A DNA stretch of 64,000 bases from Streptomyces iakyrus (lineage in GTDB: Bacteria > Actinomycetota > Actinomycetes > Streptomycetales > Streptomycetaceae): the NCBI RefSeq assembly GCF_000717055.1, contig NZ_JNXI01000008.1:1-64000 (forward strand). Reading direction: 5' to 3'. The position numbers and the translations under genes are program-made. The notes below the pieces were generated by a model that saw only the letters and a program-made list of their open reading frames with translations, had not been told where the DNA came from and searched no databases. How positions within the stretch are numbered: the stretch's first letter is position 1; each line of letters opens with the position of its first letter. Shown in pieces: positions 26,651-35,034 of this stretch.

Positions 26651-27802
26651 ATGTCGTATCGGCGTGTGCTCGGACCTGCGGTTTTCGGTGCACTGTTACT
26701 GGCGGGGCTGCTGTGGTGGGCGGGGACCAGCGCCCACGCACTCAGCCTGCCCGGCGCCACACGGTTCTTCGGCCCCGACCAGGCGAACCGCCTGGTCGCC
26801 TGGACCATGCCCTGGTCGACCGACGCCCCGTCATCAGCCCAGTTCACGGACCCCACGGGCGCACCCGGCCACGGGGCGGACTACGCGGCTCTGAGAGAGA
26901 CCGCCATGCGGGTGCGCTACGCCGCGCTCGTCCTGCTCTTCACGTGCGGCGCGCTGCCACTGCTGCGTCGGCTGTCGAACCGCGGCGCCGGGCGCAAAGT
27001 CGTCGCCGTGGCGGCCCTGTGGGGCTGGGGAATCGTTGCGGCCATGCTCGCCGTCACTGTGTCCGCGCCCTGGATGGTCGCTTCCGGCGGCTCGGCCGCG
27101 TTCCGGCTGCTGCCCAACCTCGCGAGTGCCATGTCCCAGGGCCGTGAACTGCCGGTGGGTGCTGCCCTGGTCGCCGCCGTGGGCACCGTCGGCCTCATGA
27201 CCCTGCTGCAGCCCGAGGTGACACCCCGGCCTGGCCGGTCTGTGCCGGCCGCGGCCACCGCGCGGCTGGCCGCGACCGTGGGCACCGCAGTGGTCGCCAT
27301 CGCCCTCGCCGTCCTGTCCAACGACCGGGTGGCCGGGCGGATCCAAACCGGGTTCACGGGCAGCGGGCGGCTGTCTGAGCCGGGTGATCTGCTGCGGCTG
27401 TGGATCCAGCTCAGCGCCTGGACCCTGCCCACCGCCTCCGCTCCCGGGCGCTGGCTGCTGTACCGGCTCGGCGACGTGGCGCTGCTCGCCCTGGTCTGGT
27501 GGGGGCTACGGCTGCTGCCCGTACTGCTCGACCGCGTCACCTACCCCGCCTACTCGCTCGGCGCCGTCGCCGCCACCACCTTGGGCGTGGTGGTGAACGG
27601 ACTCTGGCACTCGCTGCTCTCTTTTCAGGGCAGCACCGGTGGCCCCCTGCTCTACTACGTCTCCATAGGTCAAGGCGTGTCGGCGGCTCTCGTCTTCGGC
27701 ATCCTGGCCGGCTGCGCCAGCACGATGACCGTCCGGATCCGCAGCCGCGCACAGCAGCCTGCCCCGCCCACACCGCAAACCCAAGCGGCCGGACCGGTCT
27801 GA
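26651..27802 (+). CDS. Polytopic membrane protein of unknown function
   Basis: A 383-residue protein with about eight hydrophobic segments, the first at residues 8-27 (PAVFGALLLAGLLWW). Between segments one and two is an outside loop with LPGATRFFGPDQANRLVAWT. A second large loop (about 225-255) is followed by GDVALLALVWWGLRLLPVLL and LGAVAATTLGVVVNGLWHSL. No transporter signature could be recognised. Codon 16 is TTA (26696-26698), so translation should depend on the bldA tRNA as in developmentally controlled Streptomyces genes. GGGAAACGG precedes the ATG. A strong hairpin overlaps the stop codon. Confidence 0.75.
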   Translation: MSYRRVLGPAVFGALLLAGLLWWAGTSAHALSLPGATRFFGPDQANRLVAWTMPWSTDAPSSAQFTDPTGAPGHGADYAALRETAMRVRYAALVLLFTCGALPLLRRLSNRGAGRKVVAVAALWGWGIVAAMLAVTVSAPWMVASGGSAAFRLLPNLASAMSQGRELPVGAALVAAVGTVGLMTLLQPEVTPRPGRSVPAAATARLAATVGTAVVAIALAVLSNDRVAGRIQTGFTGSGRLSEPGDLLRLWIQLSAWTLPTASAPGRWLLYRLGDVALLALVWWGLRLLPVLLDRVTYPAYSLGAVAATTLGVVVNGLWHSLLSFQGSTGGPLLYYVSIGQGVSAALVFGILAGCASTMTVRIRSRAQQPAPPTPQTQAAGPV

Positions 27803-27813
27803 CCGGTCCGGCC
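27787..27813 (+). terminator. Hairpin overlapping the stop codon
   Basis: GGCCGGACCGGT (27787-27798), loop CTG, ACCGGTCCGGCC (27802-27813) form a perfect 12-bp stem. The TGA stop (27800-27802) lies in the loop and the first base of the 3' arm. No U-tract follows, as usual for high-GC actinomycete terminators. Because it includes the final codons, ribosomes reaching the stop would disturb it. Confidence 0.55.
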
Positions 27814-28111
27814 AGCCTGGCCGAACAACAGGTACCGACGAGCCTCAGGCCGACTCCATCCGGCAGACGGCGTTACACGCACGACAGCGAGAGGTGCAGT
27901 CGGCGGGAGGTTGGCCATGTAAACCGCCCACCGTCGCCGGCAAACCCGGGTGTTGCCCGCTCCGAGCATCGAGTGGTGTCAACTCCCGCCTACGGACCAC
28001 GTTGGGGGAAGCCTCTCCGTTCTCGTCCGCACGGCCTCGATGATCGGGGGAAGGCGGGGTATCCGGGAGACGACGACGCTGTCCCGACTCCCTTACAAGG
28101 AGGTCTGCGCT

Positions 28112-28636
28112 GTGCTCTCGCTCAAGCGCTTACTCGACCGCAGTCTGACCGCGCAGGCGACCCTGGTGTTCCTGCTGGGACTGGGCATCACGGCACTGTT
28201 CCGCAAGGACGAGCACCCCGCGCTCTGGGTGTTCCACAGCGCTCTCTACACCGGGGTCGCCGTCGCGGTTCTGGCCGTCCAGCGCCGCCGGGCCGCCCGA
28301 GCCGTGGGCACCGACGCGGGCGGACTGGCCGATCTGAACCGGAAGATCCGACACCATGAGGTGCCGCAGGACCCCCAGCAGCAGGCGGCCATGCGACGGC
28401 TGGTCGCCGAGCAGCTTGGCCAGATGGAGCGGGCGGGCAAGTGGCTGCCGTACTGGCTCGGCGTTATGGGCCTCGTCGTGGTCGGCATCTTCGTCCTGGG
28501 GGCCGTCAGTGGGTCCCTCGTCTTCCCCCTTCTCTTCGCGGTCGGCATGGTCATGCTGTGCTCATGGGTCCTGTGGATGCGCCGTCGCTCCATGGACCGC
28601 CTCCGCCGGATGCACGGGGCCCTGCGACAGCAGTGA
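28112..28636 (+). CDS. Small membrane protein, 174 aa
   Basis: GTG at 28112 follows AAGGAGG (28097-28103). Two hydrophobic segments near the N-terminus (ATLVFLLGLGITALF; ALYTGVAVAVLAVQ) are followed by a charged cytosolic stretch with DPQQQAAMRRLVAEQLGQME. Two more segments follow (WLPYWLGVMGLVVVGIFVLG; LVFPLLFAVGMVMLCSWVLW) and a basic tail. I do not recognise the family. Codon 7 is TTA, a second bldA-type gene next to the previous one. The preceding 300 bases hold no gene; a GGGTAT near 28059 might belong to an alternative-sigma promoter but no partner box was convincing. Confidence 0.7.
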   Translation: MLSLKRLLDRSLTAQATLVFLLGLGITALFRKDEHPALWVFHSALYTGVAVAVLAVQRRRAARAVGTDAGGLADLNRKIRHHEVPQDPQQQAAMRRLVAEQLGQMERAGKWLPYWLGVMGLVVVGIFVLGAVSGSLVFPLLFAVGMVMLCSWVLWMRRRSMDRLRRMHGALRQQ

Positions 28637-28724
28637 ACGGCCTTGCAGGCCGGTGACAGTGGGCAAGTCCCCGAACTCAGCGGCTTTCTGGTCGGCTGTC
28701 GTGGCTGGGTCGTACTGTGCCCCG

Positions 28725-28883
28725 ATGCGCTACTTGGTGGAGCCTTTCATCATCGGAGCCTTGAGGCGGGGCCGTTCGGTTGAGCAGTTCCTCGGGCCGG
28801 TCGGTTCGCCCGAGCGCCCGGGTGTGAGGTATGCCGAGGTCCGGGCGGCGAGGGCCGTGCACGTTCTGACCGGGCAAGCCTAA
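28725..28883 (+). pseudogene. Truncated N-terminus of an uncharacterised Streptomyces protein
   Basis: MRYLVEPFIIGALRRGRSVE and QFLGPVGSPERPGVRYAEVR look like the first 45 residues of a conserved small Streptomyces protein that I recall only as hypothetical. The frame ends at 28883 exactly where an IS110 fragment begins on the other strand, so insertion or deletion appears to have removed the rest. Its location beside ankyrin-repeat and immunity-like genes hints at a related role, but that is speculative. Confidence 0.4.
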
Positions 28884-29074
28884 ACACAGTCGCGTTCGGC
28901 GCCGTAGGTTCCGGTGCCTTCCATTCCGACCGCGATGACGTCGCCCCGGGCCCGGAAACAGGCCAGCAGCTGTTCGTATCCGGCCGACGTAGTCCCGAAT
29001 GACTGCGTCTCCGGGTTGCGGCCAGACCCCCGAGCGATGCCGCGTACATCCTCACTGTCAGACCCCTCTGCCAC
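28880..29074 (-). pseudogene. N-terminal fragment of an IS110-family transposase
   Basis: Read on the minus strand: ETQSFGTTSAGYEQLLACFR and DVIAVGMEGTGTYGAERDCV, then a stop. This is the early part of IS110-family (DEDD) transposases, where VGVEGTGSYG contains the conserved catalytic Glu. The first residues before ETQSF are degenerate, and everything after the TGTYG block is lost. Confidence 0.6.
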
Positions 29075-29083
29075 GATCGGTGT

Positions 29084-30838
29084 ATGGGATTCTTCGACGA
29101 TCTGGTGTTACCGGAGGAACCGGCCGCCGAGCGGACGGTATTGGTCCGGCTGGGCCCGCCGGGAGAGGACGCAGGGCGGTACGCGCCGCCGGTTGACTGG
29201 TTCGCTCCTGCGCTGTTGCCGCAGCTTGAGGTGCTCGGCGCCGGTCCGGACACGAAGGTGCTGCTTACGGGATGGTCGGTGTGGCCGCAGGCTGCCACCC
29301 TGCATCTGGCGGTCTTCCGTAGGACCCGCCACCACAGCGCGGCTGCCGGACGGCAGTCCGGGTTGCGGGTGGGCCTGCTGTTCTCCGACGGCCGCCGGGT
29401 GACCTCGCTGGACGGCACGACAGACCGGAGGGTGGAGTTCACCGGTGCGCAGGGACAGGTGACCGTGGCTTCCACACCGCAAGCGGTCGGGCTGATCCCG
29501 CTGGATGCCGGATTACACCATTCGCGACGGTCCCTCTTCAAGACCGACGTCGACCTGTATCTGGCAGAGATCCCACCTGCCGGAGAGGCTCAGCTGGTGG
29601 TGGAGTGGCCGGACGAGGGTATTGCCGAAACCCGCACCTCGGTCGACGTGGCGGCCCTCCATGCCGCGTCGAGGCGGGTGCTCGAGGTCTGGCCGACGCT
29701 CGAGCCGCCGGATCCGTCAGAGCAGCCGGGCGCCTTCGGGTACATGGAGGTGAGCGGACCGCCTGCTTTCCTGGCCCCGCCCTTGACTCGGCACCAGCGC
29801 GAGATGCTGCGCCGCCAGGAGGAAGCCAGCAGGCGCTATGTGCCGCGGGCCGACTGGCAGCAACTGGGTTACCAGGACTGGGAGGACGCGGCCCTGATCC
29901 GTGCACGGCTGGACGCAGGGGCACCGCCCGACGCCCGCGTCGGATGGCGTGGCACCACTCCACTGCATCTGACGGCGGAACAGGGGGCAGCGGAAGCGGT
30001 CGACGCGCTCTTGTCGCATGACGCGGAAGTCGACGCACGCGACGACGACGGACACACACCGCTGTGGTACGCCGCCTGCAGCGTAGACGAGGGCAGTGTC
30101 AGAGCGCTGATCGACGCCGGGGCCGATGCGTGGACGCCGCAGAGCGGACCGTGGTCCCCGGGCCGGCTGCTGCTGACCACGTCGCTCGCTCCACTCGTCG
30201 CGGATCTGCCTGGGGCGGTGGAGCTGCCCGCCGAGGAAGCCGAGGCGTTCACAGCGGCGGACGCGCTCATCGCGGCCTTCGGCGACCAGGAACTGTGGAC
30301 CGAAGGGCTCGGCATTTGCTTCGTGCAGGGACTGAGCGAGGACGAGGTGATCCGGCGGCTCGGCGCAGACCCCGCGCGGTGCCCGAAGGCAGACTCCGAG
30401 CATGCGCCCTTCGATCCGATGGACTACGACGAGTCCCTCCGCTACGTGGGCGTAACGAGCGTGCCCGGGGCCCCCGGCGGCTGCGCGATCACGCAGGACG
30501 GCTACATGCCGAGCGACGACGCCGTACTGCGGGCCATATCGGCGGGCACCGCCGCCTACGGAATCTACTTCAACCCCAAGGGCGGGACGTTCGGCACCAT
30601 GGCCCGCGACGGCGAAGTCGTCGAGCATGAGGAAATAGGCCTCTATCCGGACAGGCCCGACCCGGCCACGCACTGGCACTTCCGCTTCTGGCAGCGCCGG
30701 TCCACCTTCCCGCACGACGCCGACACACTCGCCTACGCCTGTGCCGCGGCCGGACTGAGGATCCACGACGGCCGGGAGGTCGCGGATCGTGGCGCCCCGC
30801 GCCGCTGGGTGCCGCTGCCTTCTCAACTCCAGCGCTGA
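29084..30838 (+). CDS. Ankyrin-repeat protein with N-terminal beta domain and DUF6461-like C-terminus
   Basis: A 584-residue cytosolic protein. Residues 1-205 form a beta-rich domain (LPQLEVLGAGPDTKVLLTGW, GLRVGLLFSDGRRVTSLDGT, LVVEWPDEGIAETRTSVDVA) that I recall from uncharacterised Streptomyces proteins. Residues about 275-365 hold two to three ankyrin repeats (GTTPLHLTAEQGAAEAVDAL, DDDGHTPLWYAACSVDEGSV). Residues about 395-584 resemble DUF6461 (LGICFVQGLSEDEVIRRLGA). Leucine codons 9 (29108-29110) and 144 (29513-29515) are TTA, an unusual double bldA dependence. Such mosaic proteins are common in immunity or signalling loci; no toxin is adjacent. The ATG has no strong Shine-Dalgarno. Confidence 0.8.
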   Translation: MGFFDDLVLPEEPAAERTVLVRLGPPGEDAGRYAPPVDWFAPALLPQLEVLGAGPDTKVLLTGWSVWPQAATLHLAVFRRTRHHSAAAGRQSGLRVGLLFSDGRRVTSLDGTTDRRVEFTGAQGQVTVASTPQAVGLIPLDAGLHHSRRSLFKTDVDLYLAEIPPAGEAQLVVEWPDEGIAETRTSVDVAALHAASRRVLEVWPTLEPPDPSEQPGAFGYMEVSGPPAFLAPPLTRHQREMLRRQEEASRRYVPRADWQQLGYQDWEDAALIRARLDAGAPPDARVGWRGTTPLHLTAEQGAAEAVDALLSHDAEVDARDDDGHTPLWYAACSVDEGSVRALIDAGADAWTPQSGPWSPGRLLLTTSLAPLVADLPGAVELPAEEAEAFTAADALIAAFGDQELWTEGLGICFVQGLSEDEVIRRLGADPARCPKADSEHAPFDPMDYDESLRYVGVTSVPGAPGGCAITQDGYMPSDDAVLRAISAGTAAYGIYFNPKGGTFGTMARDGEVVEHEEIGLYPDRPDPATHWHFRFWQRRSTFPHDADTLAYACAAAGLRIHDGREVADRGAPRRWVPLPSQLQR

Positions 30839-32029
30839 AGCCTCGAGCCATTGGCCAGGGAGGCGCTCATGTCCAGGGAAGCAGGAGCGCCCTCTGGCCC
30901 CTGCGCGGCCTGCTTCACCCACCCGCGAACCGCCGAGCCAGCACCTTTCCAGCAAGTCCGTCGGATGGGGCACTGTTCAAGAGTCAGTCACCCCCGCCCT
31001 TCACTCGCCCTCTTCTTCGCAGACGGGGCGGCAACAGCGGAAAGAGCGCTGCACCGGCAGATGACGGTGTTCGCGGGCGTTACCAGGCCCCGCACTGCGG
31101 CGCCGGTGGCCAGTGAGGTCAGCAGGGCGTGAGCGGGGCCGGCCTCGCCGGTGGTGCCTATGCCGGGGGTGCAGGGTGATCCGGCCGGACAGCGAGGTGT
31201 GGTGAGCGTCCAGGGCTGTGTGCATGTGCATCACGTCATCATCTGGATCGAGGACCGCAGTAACCGGTGGCGAGGCGGACGGCACGGCAGCGGTGGTGGT
31301 AGCGAGCCGACTGAAGACCCAGCGCAGCAGCTGCATTGACGACGCCGGTCTCCTCTCCCCGGCCGGCGTCGTACTTCTTGTCCCTGAGCATGGCATTGGC
31401 CTGACGTGTACGCACCACTGCTGTCGGTACCCGAGCCGACCGTCGCTTTCGACCATCTGGCTAGTACGAACGGCCCCTCCGGCAACAGAAGCTGGGCATA
31501 CGGTCTCTACCGCCTCGAACGCGCACAGCGGCTTCGCGTGTGCCCCAGCGAGGTGAAGGTCCGCTCACTCCACTACGAGTCGCGGACATGGGGCGTGGGT
31601 CGCTCAACTCCGGGCTTGTCCTTCGGCTTCGCGGCTCGGGCCTGGTCCACTGACGCGCCATAGCAGCAGGCGAGTGGGGAATCAGCCGACCATCCACTCC
31701 GCTTGATGGGATGACTCTCCAAGCGCTGGAGCGACGGTATGGCGGCCGATGTCGGAAAGCGTTGCTGGTGGCCGCTGCCAGGGCGTCCAGCAGCGCAAGG
31801 CCGAGTCACGCCGCCTTTGCGGCCGGCCTGGCTCCTGAGCACCGGGTACAGGCCCGTCTCACCGATGAACGACACCGACATGAGGGTGTCGTCGCAAGAG
31901 CGCGGAAGCGGTGAGGCCGTGCGCGGCCCCCTGACAACTGTCAGGGACCTGGTCATCCCACGCCTGCCGGGCATGACGGACCAGTTGGACACACCTGGTG
32001 CCCGGATACCCAAGAGGACGTAGATCCCC
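30839..32029. other. 1.2-kb stretch without a recognisable gene
   Basis: Only short frames on either strand, with weak codon bias. Minus-strand segments near 31040-31180 (GEAGPAHALLTSLATGAAVR) and 31290-31400 (KKYDAGRGEETGVVNAAAAL) have a coding look but fall in different frames, lack starts and match no family I know. This is probably the decayed remains of one or two genes. No repeats, RNA genes or IS ends were found. Confidence 0.4.
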
Positions 32030-32428
32030 ATGACACTTCGACCCCGTCGCACGGGTGCTCTCATCACCGCGCTGGCCACCGCCGCCGCTGTGCTGGGCCT
32101 GGCGACGCCCGCGGACGCCGCCATCCACCGGTGCAGCATCTCCGGGGACATGACAAGTTGCACGACGGTGACCGGCATCGACCCGGGCTCCTGGCTGCAG
32201 ATGCGCACCGGTCCGGGATACGGGTACGCAAACGTCCCCCACGGGACGCTTCTCAACGGTGACGAGGTCGGCCTCACCTGCTGGACGACCGGTGACGGAG
32301 CAGCGGACAACCCCAACTACCGCTACAGGATGCTCATCGACCTGGGGGTGCGGTCGGGTTACGTCAACGACTGGTACCTCAACACCGGCAACCCGAGTGT
32401 GTGGCAGCAGCAGATCCGGCGCTGCTGA
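32030..32428 (+). CDS. Small secreted SH3-like protein
   Basis: A 132-residue exported protein: signal peptide MTLRPRRTGALITALATAAA followed by VLGLATPADA, then a mature domain of about 100 residues. The domain resembles bacterial SH3 modules of Streptomyces exoproteins (LQMRTGPGYGYANVPHGTLL; GLTCWTTGDGAADN; GYVNDWYLNTG). Four Cys residues (C36, C43, C83, C132 approximately) could form two disulfides. Such proteins may bind cell wall or act as extracellular signals. AGAGGA precedes the ATG. A strong hairpin between it and the convergent serpin gene ends both transcripts. Confidence 0.85.
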   Translation: MTLRPRRTGALITALATAAAVLGLATPADAAIHRCSISGDMTSCTTVTGIDPGSWLQMRTGPGYGYANVPHGTLLNGDEVGLTCWTTGDGAADNPNYRYRMLIDLGVRSGYVNDWYLNTGNPSVWQQQIRRC

Positions 32429-32507
32429 CTGGCGGAGGCCCGTAGGAGAGATGCAGAGGCACGCCCCGACGACCAGGTGACAATGCCGGTGCCGGGGGCC
32501 GGAGCGT

Positions 32508-32549
32508 CGGTGACGGACCGGAGCGGCCACCTGCTTCGGTCCGTCACCG
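32508..32549. terminator. Bidirectional terminator hairpin
   Basis: CGGTGACGGACCG (32508-32520) and CGGTCCGTCACCG (32537-32549) form a perfect 13-bp stem with a 16-base loop, between two convergent genes (32428 and 32578). Confidence 0.65.
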
Positions 32550-32577
32550 CAAGTGAACCCGGAGTTCACAGCGGTTC

Positions 32578-33765
32578 TCAGTCATCCTCCGGGAACGGCA
32601 GCGGATCCGTGACCCAGCCCGCCGTCAGCACGAGCCGCGTGTGACGATGCAGGGCGAGGAAGGCGAATGGCCGGTCGAAGGCGGCCCTGATACGGGTCGT
32701 CACGTACCGGACGTCGGGTACGCCCCCGGCTACTGCACTGAACGCAGTCACCGCGGCGGCCTCAAAACCCCGCGCGCCGAACTTCGCCATGATGTTCTGC
32801 TTGGCCGACCCTATGGCGAGCGGGAAGTCGCTGACGCCGGGGAAGTGTCCGCGCGAGGTGTCCTGTGCCGTCGTAAGCCCGAACAACCGGTGGAGCGCCA
32901 ACAGATCGTGGCTTGCGCTCATGTGGTACGCCACGGTCGTCACGTCGAGCGACGGTGGCACGGGCCGCGTGCGGCGCACCTTCTCCACCAGCAGGCCAGG
33001 GCCCACGTTCCCAAAGGGCAGCCGCGGTCCCGGCACGACCGCGCACCGGCCGGCGAGGATGTCGACCCCGGCTTCCAGCACCTGCACCGGCTTCATGTCC
33101 TCCTCACCGAGCAGCAGGTGCACGTCCAGGGCGTTGTTCCCCAGTACCTTCAGCTCGGTTACGTATCCGCCGGGTGTGTCCGCCACCCCGACCCGGTCCA
33201 GCACGGCGCTGGAGCGCCGCAGGCCCAGCCGCGGCTTGGCGGCCCATGGCTCGTACGCCGTCTCCAAATCCACCTCTTGGAAAGGGCTCAGCCACTGCGT
33301 GCGCATGGTCAGCGCGCTCGCCAGCACCATTTCCGTGTCCTCGGCCAGCGTGACCGGCATGCGGTCGATCAGCCCGCCCGTCCGCTTCACCGCCCAGGCG
33401 TCCAGCGCTTGGTGGTCGGCCACGGGGTCCCCCGTGAGTACCCCCTGGGCGTCGGCAGGCAGGCCCGCTTCCCATTCCTCCCTCAGCTCCAGCGTCCGCT
33501 TCGTCCACAGCCCCAGAGCTGTGTCCAGTCCCCGCATGGCGTTCATCGCCGCGAGCAACTCGCTCGCAGCGTCCCTCGCTTGCCCGGCGGGGAGGCCGAG
33601 AGCCTCCGCCAGTTCGACCCGCGCCGCGCCCTCGGCCGCGTCGGCCAAGTGGGCCAGCAGCGGCCACACCCCCGCGGCCGAGAAGGCCGTGCCGTCCTCC
33701 GAGACACCCGCCCACCGCGCGGTCAAGCCGTTCACCGCGTGCACCGTTGTCGTCGCGACTCCCAT
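32578..33765 (-). CDS. Serpin-family protein
   Basis: A 395-residue protein with the serpin fold over its full length, without a signal peptide, so probably cytosolic. The reactive-centre hinge reads GFEAAAVTAFSAVAGG (small residues, as in inhibitory serpins GTEAAAATA). It is followed by the conserved RPFAFLALHRHTRLVLTAGW segment (usual FxADHPFLFxI..GxVxxP). Earlier landmarks include ALTMRTQWLSPFQEV. Inhibitory serpins trap serine or cysteine proteases by loop insertion; here the scissile bond would lie between the hinge and the FDRPF segment. The target protease is unknown. ATG 33765 is the first start; the Shine-Dalgarno is weak. Confidence 0.88.
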   Translation of the reverse strand: MGVATTTVHAVNGLTARWAGVSEDGTAFSAAGVWPLLAHLADAAEGAARVELAEALGLPAGQARDAASELLAAMNAMRGLDTALGLWTKRTLELREEWEAGLPADAQGVLTGDPVADHQALDAWAVKRTGGLIDRMPVTLAEDTEMVLASALTMRTQWLSPFQEVDLETAYEPWAAKPRLGLRRSSAVLDRVGVADTPGGYVTELKVLGNNALDVHLLLGEEDMKPVQVLEAGVDILAGRCAVVPGPRLPFGNVGPGLLVEKVRRTRPVPPSLDVTTVAYHMSASHDLLALHRLFGLTTAQDTSRGHFPGVSDFPLAIGSAKQNIMAKFGARGFEAAAVTAFSAVAGGVPDVRYVTTRIRAAFDRPFAFLALHRHTRLVLTAGWVTDPLPFPEDD

Positions 33766-34243
33766 TCCACCCCCACCGTCGGCGCGCCTAGGGTGCGCCC
33801 AGTCCTACGTCGGTTCATGTGTCGCGGCCATCCGGCCCAGAAGGACGGTACCCGTGCCCCTGCCTCGCCTCCCGACTGAGGGCGCGCACCTGCCCACTTG
33901 CCAGAGCCGCCCTGTGCACCAGGTCACATGGGCTGGAGCTTCAGGGGCACCCATAACTAGCTCGCTCCTGGTGCGCTATGAGCTAACGCGCGTTGGCACG
34001 CCGTACCACTCCTCCGGCGGTGGTGAGCCGGGGCGTACCACCAGGGACGGTGGTCAGCAGGGCCTCGGGGCGGAACCTCCCGCGCGCCGGGACCCATCGC
34101 CACCGCTGGTCAGCCCTCTTGTGCCAGTGCTCCCGGGCTACTCGGCAGGGCACTGGACAGGTCGCCAGAGCGGCATCCGCGCCATCACCCCCGGAGCTGT
34201 CCGGTCTGTCGCGCGTATCCGTAGGCTCCCTTGGTGAAGGGAC
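33766..34243. other. Intergenic stretch, nothing recognised
   Basis: The 478 bases between the divergent serpin and immunity-like genes contain no convincing frame or hairpin. GGCGCGCCTAGGGTGCGCC near 33780-33800 is an imperfect inverted repeat upstream of the serpin start that could be regulatory. Confidence 0.35.
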
Positions 34244-34246
34244 GTG

Positions 34247-34525
34247 ATGAGACCTGTGGACATGAGTCGCGCAGAGGCGTCCGCACTCGTGCAGCGGATC
34301 ATTGACGTCGACTACGTCTCAGACGACGAGGTAGACGACTGGCTGGACCGGCTGGACAGAGCTCTGGGATGCCCGTCCGGTCATGTCAGCGGCTTGATCG
34401 TCTGGCCGCCGGAGAGCCCCCACCCATCGGTAACGACACAACGCTCGATGACGATCACTTCTGCAAGGCGTCGACGGAGACGACAAGAGTGCGAAGAGGA
34501 GGCCGCGCGGTGGGAAGCCTGCTGA
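34247..34525 (+). CDS. Colicin/pyocin-type immunity-like protein with altered C-terminus
   Basis: A 92-residue protein (ATG 34247 after AAGGGA; an alternative ATG at 34262 gives the family-like MSRAEA start). MSRAEASALVQRIIDVDYVS, then DEVDDWLDRLDRALGCPSGH and VSGLIVWPPESPHP, follow the helix I-II-IV pattern of Im7/Im9-type nuclease immunity proteins. The conserved acidic helix II and the D/SGLIxWP motif are visible. After PPESPHP the family normally ends with a helix (xxEIVxxALAY), but here an Arg-rich unrelated tail follows, so the C-terminus may have been replaced. It overlaps the next start by 16 bases. No cognate DNase is in the window. Confidence 0.6.
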   Translation: MRPVDMSRAEASALVQRIIDVDYVSDDEVDDWLDRLDRALGCPSGHVSGLIVWPPESPHPSVTTQRSMTITSARRRRRRQECEEEAARWEAC

Positions 34526-35013
34526 AGGGCGTTTCCCGGATCAGATGGGGAGAGCTGCGTGACGCAGCAGAAGCTCCGGCTGTGGGCATCCCTTCTCTGT
34601 TATCCCGCATCGCGCATGCAGATGAGGCCACCGCCCGTCTCGCCATCGATGAACTCGGCGACCGTGTTTGTGCGTTGGGATTCGTAATCGGCGAGGTGAC
34701 GGCCACGACTGTCCCGTTCCTCCTGGAACTTGTCGGGGCCCCGCACGTACCGTGCAAAGCCGAGTTGATGGACCTGCTGGCGAGCATCTACCGGACCGAG
34801 CAATGGCACTCCGCCGCCGCGGCGGCGAGGGACCAAAAGAACTACACGAGCTACCAAGAGCAACCAGGCTGGGAGGAGGCCGCCAGGGCCGCCGTGTACA
34901 CAGGTCGGCCCGTTCTCGAAGAGCTTGCCTCGTCTGTGAGGCCGGAAGAAGCAGCCCCAGCCCGGAATTTGCTGCGGGTCATGGATGAGGCGCCGCCCTT
35001 CCCGGAACTCTGA
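34510..35013 (+). CDS. HEAT-like putative immunity protein
   Basis: A 167-residue all-helical protein starting GTG 34510 eight bases after GAGGAGG, inside the 3' end of the preceding gene, implying coupled translation. WGELRDAAEAPAVGIPSLLS, then DEATARLAIDELGDRVC, EVTATTVPFLLELVGAPHVP and KAELMDLLASIYR, fit a family of HEAT/ARM-like proteins found as immunity genes in polymorphic-toxin loci of Streptomyces. Codon 31 is TTA (34600-34602). With the Im-like gene it forms a two-gene immunity-type operon lacking a toxin. Assignment rests on pattern memory. Confidence 0.65.
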   Translation: MGSLLKGVSRIRWGELRDAAEAPAVGIPSLLSRIAHADEATARLAIDELGDRVCALGFVIGEVTATTVPFLLELVGAPHVPCKAELMDLLASIYRTEQWHSAAAAARDQKNYTSYQEQPGWEEAARAAVYTGRPVLEELASSVRPEEAAPARNLLRVMDEAPPFPEL

Positions 35014-35034
35014 GCAAGCACTGCGGGGCGACCG

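Noticed and set aside
26299..26856. Minus-strand frame overlapping the start of the 383-residue membrane protein
   Set aside because: Only its last part looks coding; it has no start signal and would overlap a convincing membrane-protein N-terminus.
34369..34509. Upstream extension of the HEAT-like gene
   Set aside because: The extra 47 residues lie within the Im-like gene in another frame; GTG 34510 has GAGGAGG at correct spacing.
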